From positions 1 to 59,787 of the forward strand of contig NZ_JBGQQU010000020.1 in assembly GCF_045528445.1 (NCBI RefSeq): DNA of 59,787 bases, given 5' to 3'. This DNA is from Desemzia sp045528445. GTDB lineage: Bacteria > Bacillota > Bacilli > Lactobacillales > Carnobacteriaceae. The position numbers and the translations under genes were made by a program. The number at the start of each line of letters is the position of its first letter. Position 1 is the first letter of the stretch. Shown in pieces: positions 33,866 to 42,917 of the stretch. The notes under the pieces are model-generated. The model worked only from the letters and a program-made list of their open reading frames with translations. It did not search any database and was not told where the DNA came from.

Positions 33866-34888
33866 TCAGACTTTCACTATCCAATTTTCAGGAGCTGCTA
33901 CATCGCCAAATTGAATCCCGATCAGTTCGTCATACAATTTTTCCGTTACCGGTCCAACTTCTGTTTCACTATAGAAAACATGGAAGTCATCCCCATTTTG
34001 AATTCCGCCGATCGGAGAAATCACAGCTGCTGTACCACAAGCTCCTGCTTCTTTGAACTGATCCAACTGATCAATGTAGACATCGCCTTGGACAACTTCT
34101 AATCCTAAACGTTTCTCAGCTAGATAAAGCAAGGAATATTTTGTAATACTAGGTAAAATAGACGGAGATTCAGGTGTGATGAATTTATCGTCTTTTGTAA
34201 TACCAAAGAAATTAGCGGCCCCAACTTCTTCTATTTTTGTATGCGTAATAGGATCTAAATAAATCGCATCACTAAATGCTCGTTTATGGGCTTCTGCTCC
34301 AGGAAGCAGACTTCCGGCATAATTTCCGCCGACTTTCGCTGCGCCTGTACCTCGTCCTGCGGCTCTATCGTATTGAGAAACTAAAAAGTTTGTCGGTGTA
34401 AGCCCGCCTTTGAAATACGGACCAACCGGCATACAAAAAACAGAAAAAATATACTCTGCAGCCGGCTTCACTCCTATATTGTCTCCCACACCAATGATAT
34501 AAGGGCGAAGATACAAGGTTCCTCCTGTGCCATACGGCGGCAAGAAATGCTCGTTTGCCTTCACCACCTGTTTTACAGCATCTATAAAAATCTCTGTTGA
34601 AACTTCAGGCATTAACAAACGGCGACAGCTTCGTTGCATACGTTCTGCATTTTGATCTGGTCTGAACAAATTAATATCCCCATCTTTTGTTCGGTAAGCT
34701 TTTAATCCTTCAAAACAAGCTTGCCCATAATGGAGTGCTGTCGAGCCCTCACTAATATGTACTTGATTGTCTTCGGTAAGCGTTCCTTCGTCCCAACTGC
34801 CATCTTTCCAATAGGACAAGTAGCGCAAGTCCGTTTTAATATAATTAAACCCTAAATTGTTCCAATCGATCGATACTTCTTTTCCCAT
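33866..34888 (-). CDS. ilvE: Branched-chain amino acid aminotransferase
   Basis: This PLP enzyme interconverts branched-chain amino acids and their 2-oxo acids. The 340-residue protein has the fold-type IV signature: the R-rich N-domain motif (HYGQACFEGLKAYR), the Schiff-base lysine in GTGAAKVGGNYAGS, and FFGITKDDKFITPESPSIL with EAGACGTAAVISPIG. ATG 34888 (MGKEVSIDWNN) after GGGGTG is preferred to the GTG three codons upstream. It is a single-gene unit between repeat copy A and the S10 promoter, with its own terminator. No other branched-chain genes are near. Confidence 0.95.
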   Translation of the reverse strand: MGKEVSIDWNNLGFNYIKTDLRYLSYWKDGSWDEGTLTEDNQVHISEGSTALHYGQACFEGLKAYRTKDGDINLFRPDQNAERMQRSCRRLLMPEVSTEIFIDAVKQVVKANEHFLPPYGTGGTLYLRPYIIGVGDNIGVKPAAEYIFSVFCMPVGPYFKGGLTPTNFLVSQYDRAAGRGTGAAKVGGNYAGSLLPGAEAHKRAFSDAIYLDPITHTKIEEVGAANFFGITKDDKFITPESPSILPSITKYSLLYLAEKRLGLEVVQGDVYIDQLDQFKEAGACGTAAVISPIGGIQNGDDFHVFYSETEVGPVTEKLYDELIGIQFGDVAAPENWIVKV

Positions 34889-34966
34889 AATTCTCACCCC
34901 ACTTGAATTTGTTATTTAGTGTATCACAAGAATGAAAGAAATGGCTATTTTTTCATATAAACAAAT

Positions 34967-35000
34967 AAAGAAGTTTCTCTTTTGAAAAGAAACTTCTTTT
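34967..35000. terminator. Bidirectional terminator-like hairpin upstream of ilvE
   Basis: AAAGAAGTTTCT and AGAAACTTCTTT form perfect 12-bp arms with A-run and T-run on either side. It lies 80 bases upstream of ilvE on the side of repeat copy A, so it may stop transcripts coming from or through that repeat. Confidence 0.6.
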
Positions 35001-35066
35001 ACTCTCACTTTTGCAAACGAGTAATTTTTAATTCATCAAACAACTTTTAGAACTGACGCGTTCTCC

Positions 35067-35495
35067 TATAATAGTTGTTCTACAATATTTAACGTTGGTG
35101 AGTAGAAAATACACTTCTTTTTAATTCTAACTCTATTAGAAACTCAGTTCTAGAAATTTCTGGAGGAATATGGGGTTGCTTATAGCCATGGAAAGGACGC
35201 AAAAAAAGGAAACACTGTGGGCGTACGCCCAAGTGTACCATGCTTGTAAGCTGCTGAAGCAGCAACAATCATGGCAATTACTTAGCGTTAGGCTTTAGCC
35301 GTTACGCTAAGTTTGTTCTCCGCTACGCTACGCATACTATATCCGTACGTCGCTATCGCTCCAACGGCTTCAGCAACGCTTGCAAGCCTTGAGATGTAGT
35401 TTTCAGCACCAAGGCGTTCCCATGGCTTTCCATAAGCAACCCCATAGGCCGGAGGAAATTTCTTTACCAACGTTAGAAGATGAAGAGCCATAATA
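35067..35495. repeat. Large structured intergenic repeat, copy A
   Basis: This ~430-base non-coding element is nearly palindromic overall: AACGTTGGT (35092-35100) and ACCAACGTT (35466-35474) at the edges, then GAAATTT-TATGGGGTTGCTTAT on the left mirrored by ATAAGCAACCCCATA-AAATTTC on the right. Inside are separate hairpins: GGGCGTACGCCC, CCATG-AAGCTGCTGAAGCAGC-CATGG, CTTAGCGT-GGCT-AGCC-ACGCTAAG (35281-35311) and GCCTTG/CAAGGC. Copy B at 57921-58281 shares the same parts at high identity. It lies between tuf and ilvE. A short open frame inside it is an accident of the repeat. Confidence 0.8.
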
Positions 35496-35505
35496 GTGGT
35501 AGAAG

Positions 35506-35543
35506 CAAAAAAGAAGCCTTCCTAATGAAAGGAAAGCTTCTTT
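35506..35543 (-). terminator. Terminator of tuf
   Basis: On the minus strand AAGAAGCTTTCCT pairs with AGGAAGGCTTCTT (one mismatch) around a six-base loop and is followed by six T, 33 bases after the tuf stop. Confidence 0.9.
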
Positions 35544-35575
35544 AAAGGTTTTAATTAAAGTTTAAACTAGGTTGA

Positions 35576-36763
35576 TTAAGCTTCGATTGAAGCAACAACG
35601 CCAGCTCCAACAGTACGTCCACCTTCACGGATAGTGAATTTAGTACCTTGGTCTAAAGCGATAGGAGCGATTAATTCAACGTTGATTGTAACGTTATCTC
35701 CAGGCATAACCATTTCAGTACCTTCTGGCAACTCGATAACACCAGTTACGTCAGTTGTACGGAAGTAAAATTGTGGGCGGTAGTTACCGAAGAATGGAGT
35801 GTGACGTCCACCTTCTTCTTTAGATAAGATATAAACTTCGCCTGTAAATTTTGTGTGTGGAGTAATTGAACCTGGTTTAGCTAATACTTGACCACGTTGG
35901 ATGTCTTCACGAGAAACCCCACGTAATAAAGCACCGATGTTATCTCCAGCTTCAGCGTAATCCAATAATTTACGGAACATTTCAACACCAGTAACAGTTG
36001 ATTTAACTGTATCGTGTAAACCGATGATTTCAACTTCGTCTCCGACTTTAACTTGTCCAGCTTCAACACGGCCTGTAGCAACAGTACCACGTCCAGTGAT
36101 TGAGAATACGTCCTCAACTGGCATCATGAATGGTTTGTCAGTGTCGCGTTCTGGGTTTGGAATGTAAGAGTCAACAGCATCCATCAATTCCATGATTTTA
36201 TCTTCGTATTCAGCTACGCCTTCAAGAGCTTTAAGAGCTGAACCAGCGATAACTGGAGTGTCATCACCTGGGAATTCGTATTCTGATAATAAGTCACGAA
36301 CTTCCATTTCAACTAATTCTAATAATTCTTCGTCATCAACCATATCAACTTTGTTTAAGAAAACAACGATGTATGGAACACCAACTTGGCGAGACAATAG
36401 GATGTGTTCGCGAGTTTGTGGCATTGGGCCATCAGCAGCAGAAACTACTAAGATAGCTCCATCCATTTGAGCAGCACCAGTGATCATGTTTTTAACGTAG
36501 TCCGCGTGACCTGGGCAGTCAACGTGAGCATAGTGACGAGCTGCAGTTTCATATTCAACGTGAGAAGTGTTGATTGTGATTCCACGTTCGCGTTCTTCTG
36601 GAGCTCCATCGATTGAAGCGTAGTCAGTTGCAGTACTTGCAAAACCTTTTTTAGCTAAAACTGTAGTAATTGCAGCAGTTAAAGTTGTTTTACCGTGGTC
36701 AACGTGTCCAATTGTACCAATATTAGCATGTGGTTTTGTACGTTCGAATTTTTCTTTTGCCAT
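35576..36763 (-). CDS. tuf: Translation elongation factor EF-Tu
   Basis: EF-Tu carries aminoacyl-tRNA to the A site. The 395-residue protein has P-loop GHVDHGKTT, switch I region with DGAPEERERGITINTSHVEY, DCPGHADYVKNMITG and NKVDMVDD, followed by the two beta-barrel domains with GRGTVATGRVEAG. The 5' end is 171 bases downstream of fusA and has its own strong promoter (36876-36904). Residues linked to elfamycin resistance look wild type. Confidence 0.98.
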   Translation of the reverse strand: MAKEKFERTKPHANIGTIGHVDHGKTTLTAAITTVLAKKGFASTATDYASIDGAPEERERGITINTSHVEYETAARHYAHVDCPGHADYVKNMITGAAQMDGAILVVSAADGPMPQTREHILLSRQVGVPYIVVFLNKVDMVDDEELLELVEMEVRDLLSEYEFPGDDTPVIAGSALKALEGVAEYEDKIMELMDAVDSYIPNPERDTDKPFMMPVEDVFSITGRGTVATGRVEAGQVKVGDEVEIIGLHDTVKSTVTGVEMFRKLLDYAEAGDNIGALLRGVSREDIQRGQVLAKPGSITPHTKFTGEVYILSKEEGGRHTPFFGNYRPQFYFRTTDVTGVIELPEGTEMVMPGDNVTINVELIAPIALDQGTKFTIREGGRTVGAGVVASIEA

Positions 36764-36875
36764 TTTGTTAATTTCCTCCTCATAATTGAGTTGCTATTTT
36801 TTGAATCAAGTCGTCTATATTGGCCCAGTGGTGACACTTAGACCAACAACAGACTAACCCAATTCTTTAGTAAAA

Positions 36876-36904
36876 ATTATAACGATTTTTTGAAAGAAAA
36901 GCAA
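36876..36904 (-). promoter_or_regulatory. Promoter of tuf
   Basis: On the minus strand -35 TTGCTT (36904-36899), a 17-base spacer and a perfect -10 TATAAT (36881-36876) lie between fusA and tuf, so tuf is expressed above the level of the str operon. Confidence 0.75.
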
Positions 36905-36934
36905 TACTTAACAGTTTTCGGCTGAAATCAATGA

Positions 36935-39025
36935 TTAGTCAGCTGAAACACCATTTTTCTTGATGATTTCTTCAGAGATAGATTTTGGTACAGCTTCATA
37001 ATGATCAAATTGCATTGTAAAAGTACCGCGACCTTGTGTTGATGAACGCAATGCTGTAGCGTATCCGAACATTTCAGAAAGAGGAACGATTCCTTTAACG
37101 ATAGTAGTGTTTCCACGTACTTCGCTTCCTTCGATGCGTCCACGACGAGCACTGATGTGTCCCATTACATCACCTAGGTAATCTTCTGGAATTGTAACAT
37201 CAACTTCCATCATTGGCTCTAAGATAACAGGGCCGGCTTTTTTCGCAGCATTTTTCAATGCTAGTGAAGCAGCAACTTTAAAGGCCGTTTCATTCGAGTC
37301 AACATCATGATAAGATCCATCGTAAAGTTTCGCTTTAACATCCACCAATGGATATCCAGCAAGAACTCCGCCTTCTAGAGAAGACTCTAAACCAGCTTTA
37401 ACTGCAGGAATGTATTCACGTGGGACAGATCCCCCAACGATAGCATCTTCAAATTCAAATCCGCCACCTTCTTCATTAGGTGAGAATTCAACCCAAACAT
37501 GTCCGTATTGACCTTTACCACCTGATTGACGTACAAACTTACCTTCAGCTTCAGTAGCTTTAGTAAATGTTTCACGGTAAGAAACTTGAGGAGCTCCTAC
37601 AGTTGCTTCAACGTTAAATTCACGTCTCATACGGTCAACGATGATGTCTAAGTGCAACTCACCCATACCGGCGATAATAGTTTCGCCAGTTTCGTGGTCA
37701 GTTTCAGCACGGAATGTTGGATCTTCTTCAGCTAATTTTTGAAGAGCGACACCCATTTTATCTTGGTCTGCTTTTGATTTTGGTTCAATAGCAACTTGGA
37801 TAACTGGTTCTGGGAAGTCCATAGACTCTAAAATAACTTGTTCTTTTTCATCTGATAAAGTATCTCCTGTAGTTGTGTCTTTCAACCCAACTGCAGCAGC
37901 GATATCTCCAGAAAATACTTCAGGAATCTCGCTACGTGAGTTCGCGTGCATTTGTAAGATACGACCTACACGTTCACGTTTACCTTTTGTAGCGTTCATA
38001 ACGTATGAACCTGATTGTAAAGTACCAGAGTAAACACGGAAGAATGTCAAACGACCAACATAAGGGTCAGTTGCTACTTTAAATGCAAGAGCAGCAAATG
38101 GTTCGTTGTCATCAGCATGGTGTTCAATTACTGTATCTGGATCATCTACTGAGTGTCCTTCGATTGGAGGAACATCAAGTGGTGATGGAAGGTAATCAAT
38201 AACAGCGTTCAATAATAATTGAACCCCTTTATTTTTAAAGGCCGTTCCACAAAGAACAGGGTAGAATTCTACTTTAACTGTTGCTTTACGGATAGCTGAT
38301 TTGATTTCTTCTACAGAGAATTCTTCACCTTCAAGATATTTCATCATGAATTCTTCATCTGTTTCAGCAAGTGCTTCTAACAATTTTGTACGCCATTCGT
38401 CAGCTTCATCTTTTTTATCTTCAGGAATTTCGATTTCTTCAATTTCAGTTCCTAAATCATTTGCATAATTGAAGGCTTTCATTTCTACTAAATCGATAAT
38501 ACCAGTAAAGTTATCTTCAGCTCCGATTGGCAATTGAATAGGATGTGCATTGGCTTGTAAACGATCATGGATTGTACCTACAGAATATAAGAAGTCTGCT
38601 CCAGTTTTATCCATTTTGTTTACAAATACAATACGTGGAACACCGTAAGTTGTTGCTTGACGCCAAACTGTTTCAGTTTGAGGTTCAACACCTGATTGAG
38701 CATCTAGCAATGCAACAGCACCATCTAATACACGTAATGAACGTTCAACTTCAACAGTGAAGTCCACGTGTCCAGGTGTATCAATGATATTAACACGGTG
38801 ACCCTCCCAAGCTGCTGTTGTTGCGGCAGAAGTGATAGTGATACCACGTTCTTGTTCCTGTTCCATCCAGTCCATTTGTGAAGCTCCCTCATGAGTTTCA
38901 CCAATTTTGTGGATACGTCCAGTGTAATAAAGGATACGTTCAGTCGTTGTTGTTTTACCAGCATCGATATGAGCCATGATTCCGATATTACGAGTTTTTT
39001 CTAAAGAAAATTCTCTTTTTGCCAT
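36935..39025 (-). CDS. fusA: Translation elongation factor G
   Basis: EF-G drives translocation and, with RRF, ribosome recycling. The 696-residue protein has P-loop AHIDAGKTTTTERIL, ERGITITSAATT, DTPGHVDFTVEVERS, NKMDKTGADF and the later domains with GMGELHLDIIVDRM and RRGRIEG. It is intact and of usual length. It lies between rpsG and tuf in the str operon. Confidence 0.98.
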   Translation of the reverse strand: MAKREFSLEKTRNIGIMAHIDAGKTTTTERILYYTGRIHKIGETHEGASQMDWMEQEQERGITITSAATTAAWEGHRVNIIDTPGHVDFTVEVERSLRVLDGAVALLDAQSGVEPQTETVWRQATTYGVPRIVFVNKMDKTGADFLYSVGTIHDRLQANAHPIQLPIGAEDNFTGIIDLVEMKAFNYANDLGTEIEEIEIPEDKKDEADEWRTKLLEALAETDEEFMMKYLEGEEFSVEEIKSAIRKATVKVEFYPVLCGTAFKNKGVQLLLNAVIDYLPSPLDVPPIEGHSVDDPDTVIEHHADDNEPFAALAFKVATDPYVGRLTFFRVYSGTLQSGSYVMNATKGKRERVGRILQMHANSRSEIPEVFSGDIAAAVGLKDTTTGDTLSDEKEQVILESMDFPEPVIQVAIEPKSKADQDKMGVALQKLAEEDPTFRAETDHETGETIIAGMGELHLDIIVDRMRREFNVEATVGAPQVSYRETFTKATEAEGKFVRQSGGKGQYGHVWVEFSPNEEGGGFEFEDAIVGGSVPREYIPAVKAGLESSLEGGVLAGYPLVDVKAKLYDGSYHDVDSNETAFKVAASLALKNAAKKAGPVILEPMMEVDVTIPEDYLGDVMGHISARRGRIEGSEVRGNTTIVKGIVPLSEMFGYATALRSSTQGRGTFTMQFDHYEAVPKSISEEIIKKNGVSAD

Positions 39026-39115
39026 CTTGAATATACACCTCTTTTTTGTAAATTTTAAAAACTATTATATTCCAACGCTGCTAAATCCCGGCGTTGGAAT
39101 ATAGAAAGCAGAATC

Positions 39116-39586
39116 TTACCAACGGTAATGAGCGAATGCTTTATTCGCTTCTGCCATTTTATGTGTATCTTCACGTTTTTTAACTGCTGAACCAGTGTTG
39201 TTAGCAGCATCCATGATTTCACGAGCTAAACGAAGATCCATAGTATCTTCTCCGCGTAAACGAGAGTAGCTTACTAACCAACGTAGAGCAAGCGCTGAAC
39301 GACGTTCTGGACGAACTTCGATTGGCACTTGGTAGTTAGAACCCCCAACACGGCGAGCTTTAACTTCAAGAACTGGCATGATATTTTTCATTGCTTCTTC
39401 AAAGACTTCCATTGGATCATTTCCAGTTTGTTCTTTGATTGAATCAAATGCGTTATAAAGAATAGTTGCTGCTTTACCACGTTTTCCATCAACCATCAAA
39501 CGGTTGATTAAACGAGTAACTAATTTTGAATTGTAAATTGGATCTGGTAACACGTCACGTTTTGCGACAGGACCTTTACGAGGCAT
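39116..39586 (-). CDS. rpsG: 30S ribosomal protein S7
   Basis: The 156-residue protein starts MPRKGPVAKRDVLPDPIYNS and has RLINRLMVDGKRGKAATILY and RWLVSYSRLRGEDTMDLRLA. S7 nucleates assembly of the 30S head and lies at the E site. It follows rpsL by 41 bases, with GGAGG before the ATG. Confidence 0.98.
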   Translation of the reverse strand: MPRKGPVAKRDVLPDPIYNSKLVTRLINRLMVDGKRGKAATILYNAFDSIKEQTGNDPMEVFEEAMKNIMPVLEVKARRVGGSNYQVPIEVRPERRSALALRWLVSYSRLRGEDTMDLRLAREIMDAANNTGSAVKKREDTHKMAEANKAFAHYRW

Positions 39587-39627
39587 TTAAATTCCTCCTT
39601 TCGACTATTTTATATTTATCAGAATTT

Positions 39628-40038
39628 TTATTTAGGCTTTTTAGTACCGTATTTAGAACGGCTTTGTTTACGATCAGTAACACCTGCTGTATCTAAAGCA
39701 CCACGAACGATGTGGTAACGTACCCCTGGTAAATCTTTCACACGGCCTCCACGAAGAAGAACAACACTATGTTCTTGTAAGTTGTGACCTTCACCCGGGA
39801 TATATGCTGTAACTTCGATCAAGTTAGACAAACGAACACGAGCATATTTACGTAAAGCAGAGTTAGGTTTTTTAGGAGTCATAGTACCTACACGAGTACA
39901 TACACCACGTTTTTGTGGAGAATTTACAATAGTTTGTTTTTTCTGTTTACTATTGTACCCTTTGTTTAAAGCAGGAGACTCAGATTTTTCGATTTTTGAT
40001 TTACGAGATTTACGAACCAATTGGTTAATTGTTGGCAT
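39628..40038 (-). CDS. rpsL: 30S ribosomal protein S12
   Basis: The 136-residue protein starts MPTINQLVRKSRKSKIEKSE. It contains TPKKPNSALRK with lysine at the streptomycin-determining position and GVRYHIVRGALDTAGVTDRK, so wild type by sequence. S12 controls decoding accuracy. It is the first gene of rpsL-rpsG-fusA-tuf. Confidence 0.98.
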   Translation of the reverse strand: MPTINQLVRKSRKSKIEKSESPALNKGYNSKQKKQTIVNSPQKRGVCTRVGTMTPKKPNSALRKYARVRLSNLIEVTAYIPGEGHNLQEHSVVLLRGGRVKDLPGVRYHIVRGALDTAGVTDRKQSRSKYGTKKPK

Positions 40039-40214
40039 TTTTTGTTTCCTCCCTTCCGGTTATTAAATATCTAATCCCACACATCCAGGTGTTTCTTTTA
40101 TTTTTAAAAAAATATTGCTGCATAGCATGCAACTTCTGGGTATGGAGGTTATACGCCTTTGCAACAGTCAGAACGACTGATTTACAGGAATCTGCGTACA
40201 AAAGCACCTTATGA

Positions 40215-40243
40215 ATAATACCATGTAAAAAAAAATCTGTCAA
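40215..40243 (-). promoter_or_regulatory. Promoter of the str operon (rpsL)
   Basis: On the minus strand a perfect -35 TTGACA (40243-40238), a 17-base spacer and -10 TATTAT (40220-40215) give a strong promoter with a leader of about 170 bases before rpsL. Confidence 0.85.
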
Positions 40244-40339
40244 TAAAAAATCGTTTTTTTTGTTTTTTTCTTTTCAACAGAACTTACTTTTTCTTGCGTA
40301 TAGTATAGAAACTAATGAAATTGGAAAGGTAGATTGCTC

Positions 40340-41101
40340 ATGCCCTTGTTAACTATTCTTCCCTTAATGATTTACGGTCTTATTTGGGGGTCTTTTTTAA
40401 CAGTTGTCGGTCTTAGGACCCCTATTAACCAACCTTTTGTCTGTTCGAGATCCCGTTGTCCCTATTGTCACCATATCTTATCTTCAAAAGAACTCGTTCC
40501 ACTCTTTTCGATTTTGTTTCAAAAAGGAAAGTGCCGTCACTGCAACCATCCAATAGCTTTACTCTACCCTTTAGCGGAACTCACTACGGCTTGTTTGCTG
40601 GTGATTGGTTTTCTTTGGGCGCAGCCTAATTGGCCAACGTTCACCAATTTGTTTTTAGTGCTTTCTTTTGGAATAGTTTTTTCCATTTCTGATTTAACCA
40701 CCCAAATCCTCCCAGACAAAATCATGTTGCTGTTTTTTATATTCGTTTTTTTGTATCAATTATTTGCCCGTCCAGATATCTTTTTTTCTTATTTAATATG
40801 CGGCATAGGCTTTTTTTCTGTTTTCTACTTATTTTTCCTTATCTTTCCATACGGCATTGGTGGTGGAGATGTAAAGTACTACGGAATTCTTGGATTTCTT
40901 TTAGGCTATCAAACCACCGCGCTAGCATTATTGTTGGCTTGCAGTATAGCATGTACTTTCTATTTACCAATGCGTTTCATTAAAAAGCACAACCGAAACC
41001 ACCCAATCCCTTTTGCTCCCTTTATTTTTCTGGGAGCATATATAAGTTGCCTCATCAGCCCTTTGTTTTTTACCTATTTAAATTCGTATTTCCTTTTTTA
41101 A
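40340..41101 (+). CDS. comC: Prepilin peptidase (ComC/PilD, family A24)
   Basis: This membrane aspartic protease cleaves and may N-methylate type IV-like prepilins used for competence pseudopili. The 253-residue protein has the two cysteine pairs (CPYC, CRHC) of the cytosolic loop, then about six membrane helices with the catalytic aspartates in SDLTTQILPD (near residue 118-127) and GIGGGDVKYYG (near 172-182). ATG 40340 has GGAAAGG ten bases upstream; the TTG at 40334 is possible. It is one of the few plus-strand genes here and ends before a long hairpin. Confidence 0.93.
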   Translation: MPLLTILPLMIYGLIWGSFLTVVGLRTPINQPFVCSRSRCPYCHHILSSKELVPLFSILFQKGKCRHCNHPIALLYPLAELTTACLLVIGFLWAQPNWPTFTNLFLVLSFGIVFSISDLTTQILPDKIMLLFFIFVFLYQLFARPDIFFSYLICGIGFFSVFYLFFLIFPYGIGGGDVKYYGILGFLLGYQTTALALLLACSIACTFYLPMRFIKKHNRNHPIPFAPFIFLGAYISCLISPLFFTYLNSYFLF

Positions 41102-41115
41102 CGATGCGAAACGGT

Positions 41116-41179
41116 ATAATAGAAAGAGTACGGCTTTACCACTGTTCTGTTTGTGATAAAGCCGTACTCTTTCTATTAT
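41116..41179. terminator. Perfect 23-bp inverted repeat after comC
   Basis: Arms 41116-41138 and 41157-41179 are exact reverse complements over 23 bases (core AAAGAGTACGGCTTTA) with an 18-base loop, 15 bases after the comC stop and 57 bases from the convergent gabD stop. It probably ends transcription from both sides, although the T-tract is weak. The arms are unusually long and exact for a terminator. Confidence 0.6.
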
Positions 41180-41235
41180 TTAAGGAGCAATCAGTTGAGA
41201 CACACGACTGTCTACAGCTTAAAAAACATTGGTAT

Positions 41236-42702
41236 TTAGTTTTCTGTAAAGTAAGTGGTGTGTACAAATTTCACTTCTTGAAATTCTTCAATTCCATATT
41301 TCCCGTTTTCACGACCTAAACCAGAATATTTTACCCCGCCAAATGGCGCTTCTGATTGAGAGACACCTGTATTATTTATGCCTACTAAACCATATTCCAA
41401 CTCAGTACTCACTTTTTCCGCTAAGCGTAAATCCTTCGTAAACACATATGAAGCTAAACCAAAATGAGAATCATTTGCTAATGCAATCACTTTATCTTCA
41501 TTATCAAATGAAATCACTGGAATGACTGGTCCAAATGTTTCTTCATAAAAGATATCCATGTCAGTCGTTATTCTATCTATAACAGTTGGTTGATAGAAAA
41601 ATCCATCTTTATATTCCCCTTCAACCAGTCTTCCGCCACCGATTAAAACCTCAGCGCCTTTATCTTTAGCATCTGCGATTTGGCCATCAATAGTTTCCCG
41701 TGCTTCTTCATTGATCAGCGGACCTACCATTACATCATCTTGTCCGTTACCCACTGTTACTTTTTCTACTGCTTTAACGAGTTTTTCGGTAAATTCTTTT
41801 TTGATAGGCTCTTCTACGAAAATACGATTAGGCGCCGTACAAGCTTGACCGTTATTTCTAAACTTCATTGCTACGAGGGCATCAATGGTTTGTTGAATAG
41901 GCGCATCTTTAAAGACGATAAAAGGCGCATGTCCACCCAGTTCCAACGAAATCTTCTTCAGCGTTTGTCCTGATTGCTTATACAACAATTGCCCTACTTT
42001 GGTTGAACCCGTAAACGTTAATTTGCGTACATCACTGCTTTCAGCAAATGCTTCACCGATCTCACTCGCTGAACCCATTACTAAGTTGGCAACACCCTTC
42101 GGTAAACCGGCTTTTTCAAATAGTTCAAAAATAGCAATAGCGGATAAAGGCGTATTCCCTGCTGGTTTCAGTACAACAGTACACCCCGCTGAAATTGCTG
42201 GAGATATTTTACGCACAATCATATTGGATGGGAAATTCCAAGGAGTAATGGCGCCTATTACTCCTACTGGTTGTTTTTTCACTTCAAACTTGTGATTATT
42301 TGGTGCTGGGATAGTTTCTCCATACACACGTCTTGCTTCTTCCGCATTCCAATGCATATTTTCAACATCTGTTTTGATTTCACCTTTTGCTTCTTTTAAC
42401 GGTTTCCCTTGTTCTAACGTCATTATTAAAGCCAAGCGTTCTGCATTTTCTTCAATTAAATCAGCAACCTTGTGTAAAATAGCTACTCGTTCCTTCAGTT
42501 CCATACCGGACCAAATCGGAAAAGCCTTTTTAGCTGCTTCGACAGCTTGCTTCGTTTCTTCTTTTCCACCTTGCGAAACACGTACTAATTCTTCTCCTGT
42601 CGCAGGGTTGATAACAGCTTTTTTATCCATTGAGCCTTCTACCCACTGTCCGTCAATAAACAGATTGGTTTGAATTTCTGGTAATGATTGTCTTGTTGTC
42701 AA
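41236..42702 (-). CDS. gabD: NAD(P)-dependent succinate-semialdehyde dehydrogenase
   Basis: An aldehyde dehydrogenase of the SSADH group that oxidises succinate semialdehyde to succinate. The protein has ITPWNFPSNMIVRKISPAIS, FTGSTKVGQLL, the general-base glutamate in ELGGHAPF and the catalytic cysteine in NNGQACTAPNR. The end SEAPFGGVKYSGLGRENGKY is typical of the group. TTG 42702 follows AGGAGG at nine bases and is preferred over the ATG upstream, giving 488 residues. It is a single-gene unit downstream of rpoC with no GABA aminotransferase gene nearby, so the physiological aldehyde is uncertain. Confidence 0.9.
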   Translation of the reverse strand: MTTRQSLPEIQTNLFIDGQWVEGSMDKKAVINPATGEELVRVSQGGKEETKQAVEAAKKAFPIWSGMELKERVAILHKVADLIEENAERLALIMTLEQGKPLKEAKGEIKTDVENMHWNAEEARRVYGETIPAPNNHKFEVKKQPVGVIGAITPWNFPSNMIVRKISPAISAGCTVVLKPAGNTPLSAIAIFELFEKAGLPKGVANLVMGSASEIGEAFAESSDVRKLTFTGSTKVGQLLYKQSGQTLKKISLELGGHAPFIVFKDAPIQQTIDALVAMKFRNNGQACTAPNRIFVEEPIKKEFTEKLVKAVEKVTVGNGQDDVMVGPLINEEARETIDGQIADAKDKGAEVLIGGGRLVEGEYKDGFFYQPTVIDRITTDMDIFYEETFGPVIPVISFDNEDKVIALANDSHFGLASYVFTKDLRLAEKVSTELEYGLVGINNTGVSQSEAPFGGVKYSGLGRENGKYGIEEFQEVKFVHTTYFTEN

Positions 42703-42842
42703 ATAGATTCGCCTCCTATTAGATTTCATTCTATATTCAAAATAACATAAATGCTAAACGGTCTAAACTGATACACATTTTGGCTGCCTGCTTCAACCCG
42801 ATGGACGCTATCTCTAAATTCCTAATCACCTAAAAAATGCGC

Positions 42843-42893
42843 AAAAAAACAACAACCGACGGATAGAAAAAATATCCATCTGTCGGTTGTTGG
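42843..42893 (-). terminator. Terminator of rpoBC
   Basis: On the minus strand CAACAACCGAC pairs with GTCGGTTGTTG, with an inner GATA/TATC pair, and is followed by seven T, about 25 bases after the rpoC stop. Confidence 0.9.
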
Positions 42894-42917
42894 TTTATAT
42901 TCGATGAGCTGAACGCC

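Noticed and set aside
35288..35491. 67-codon frame on the minus strand within repeat copy A
   Set aside because: It lies entirely in the structured repeat, has no ribosome binding site, and copy B does not preserve the frame.
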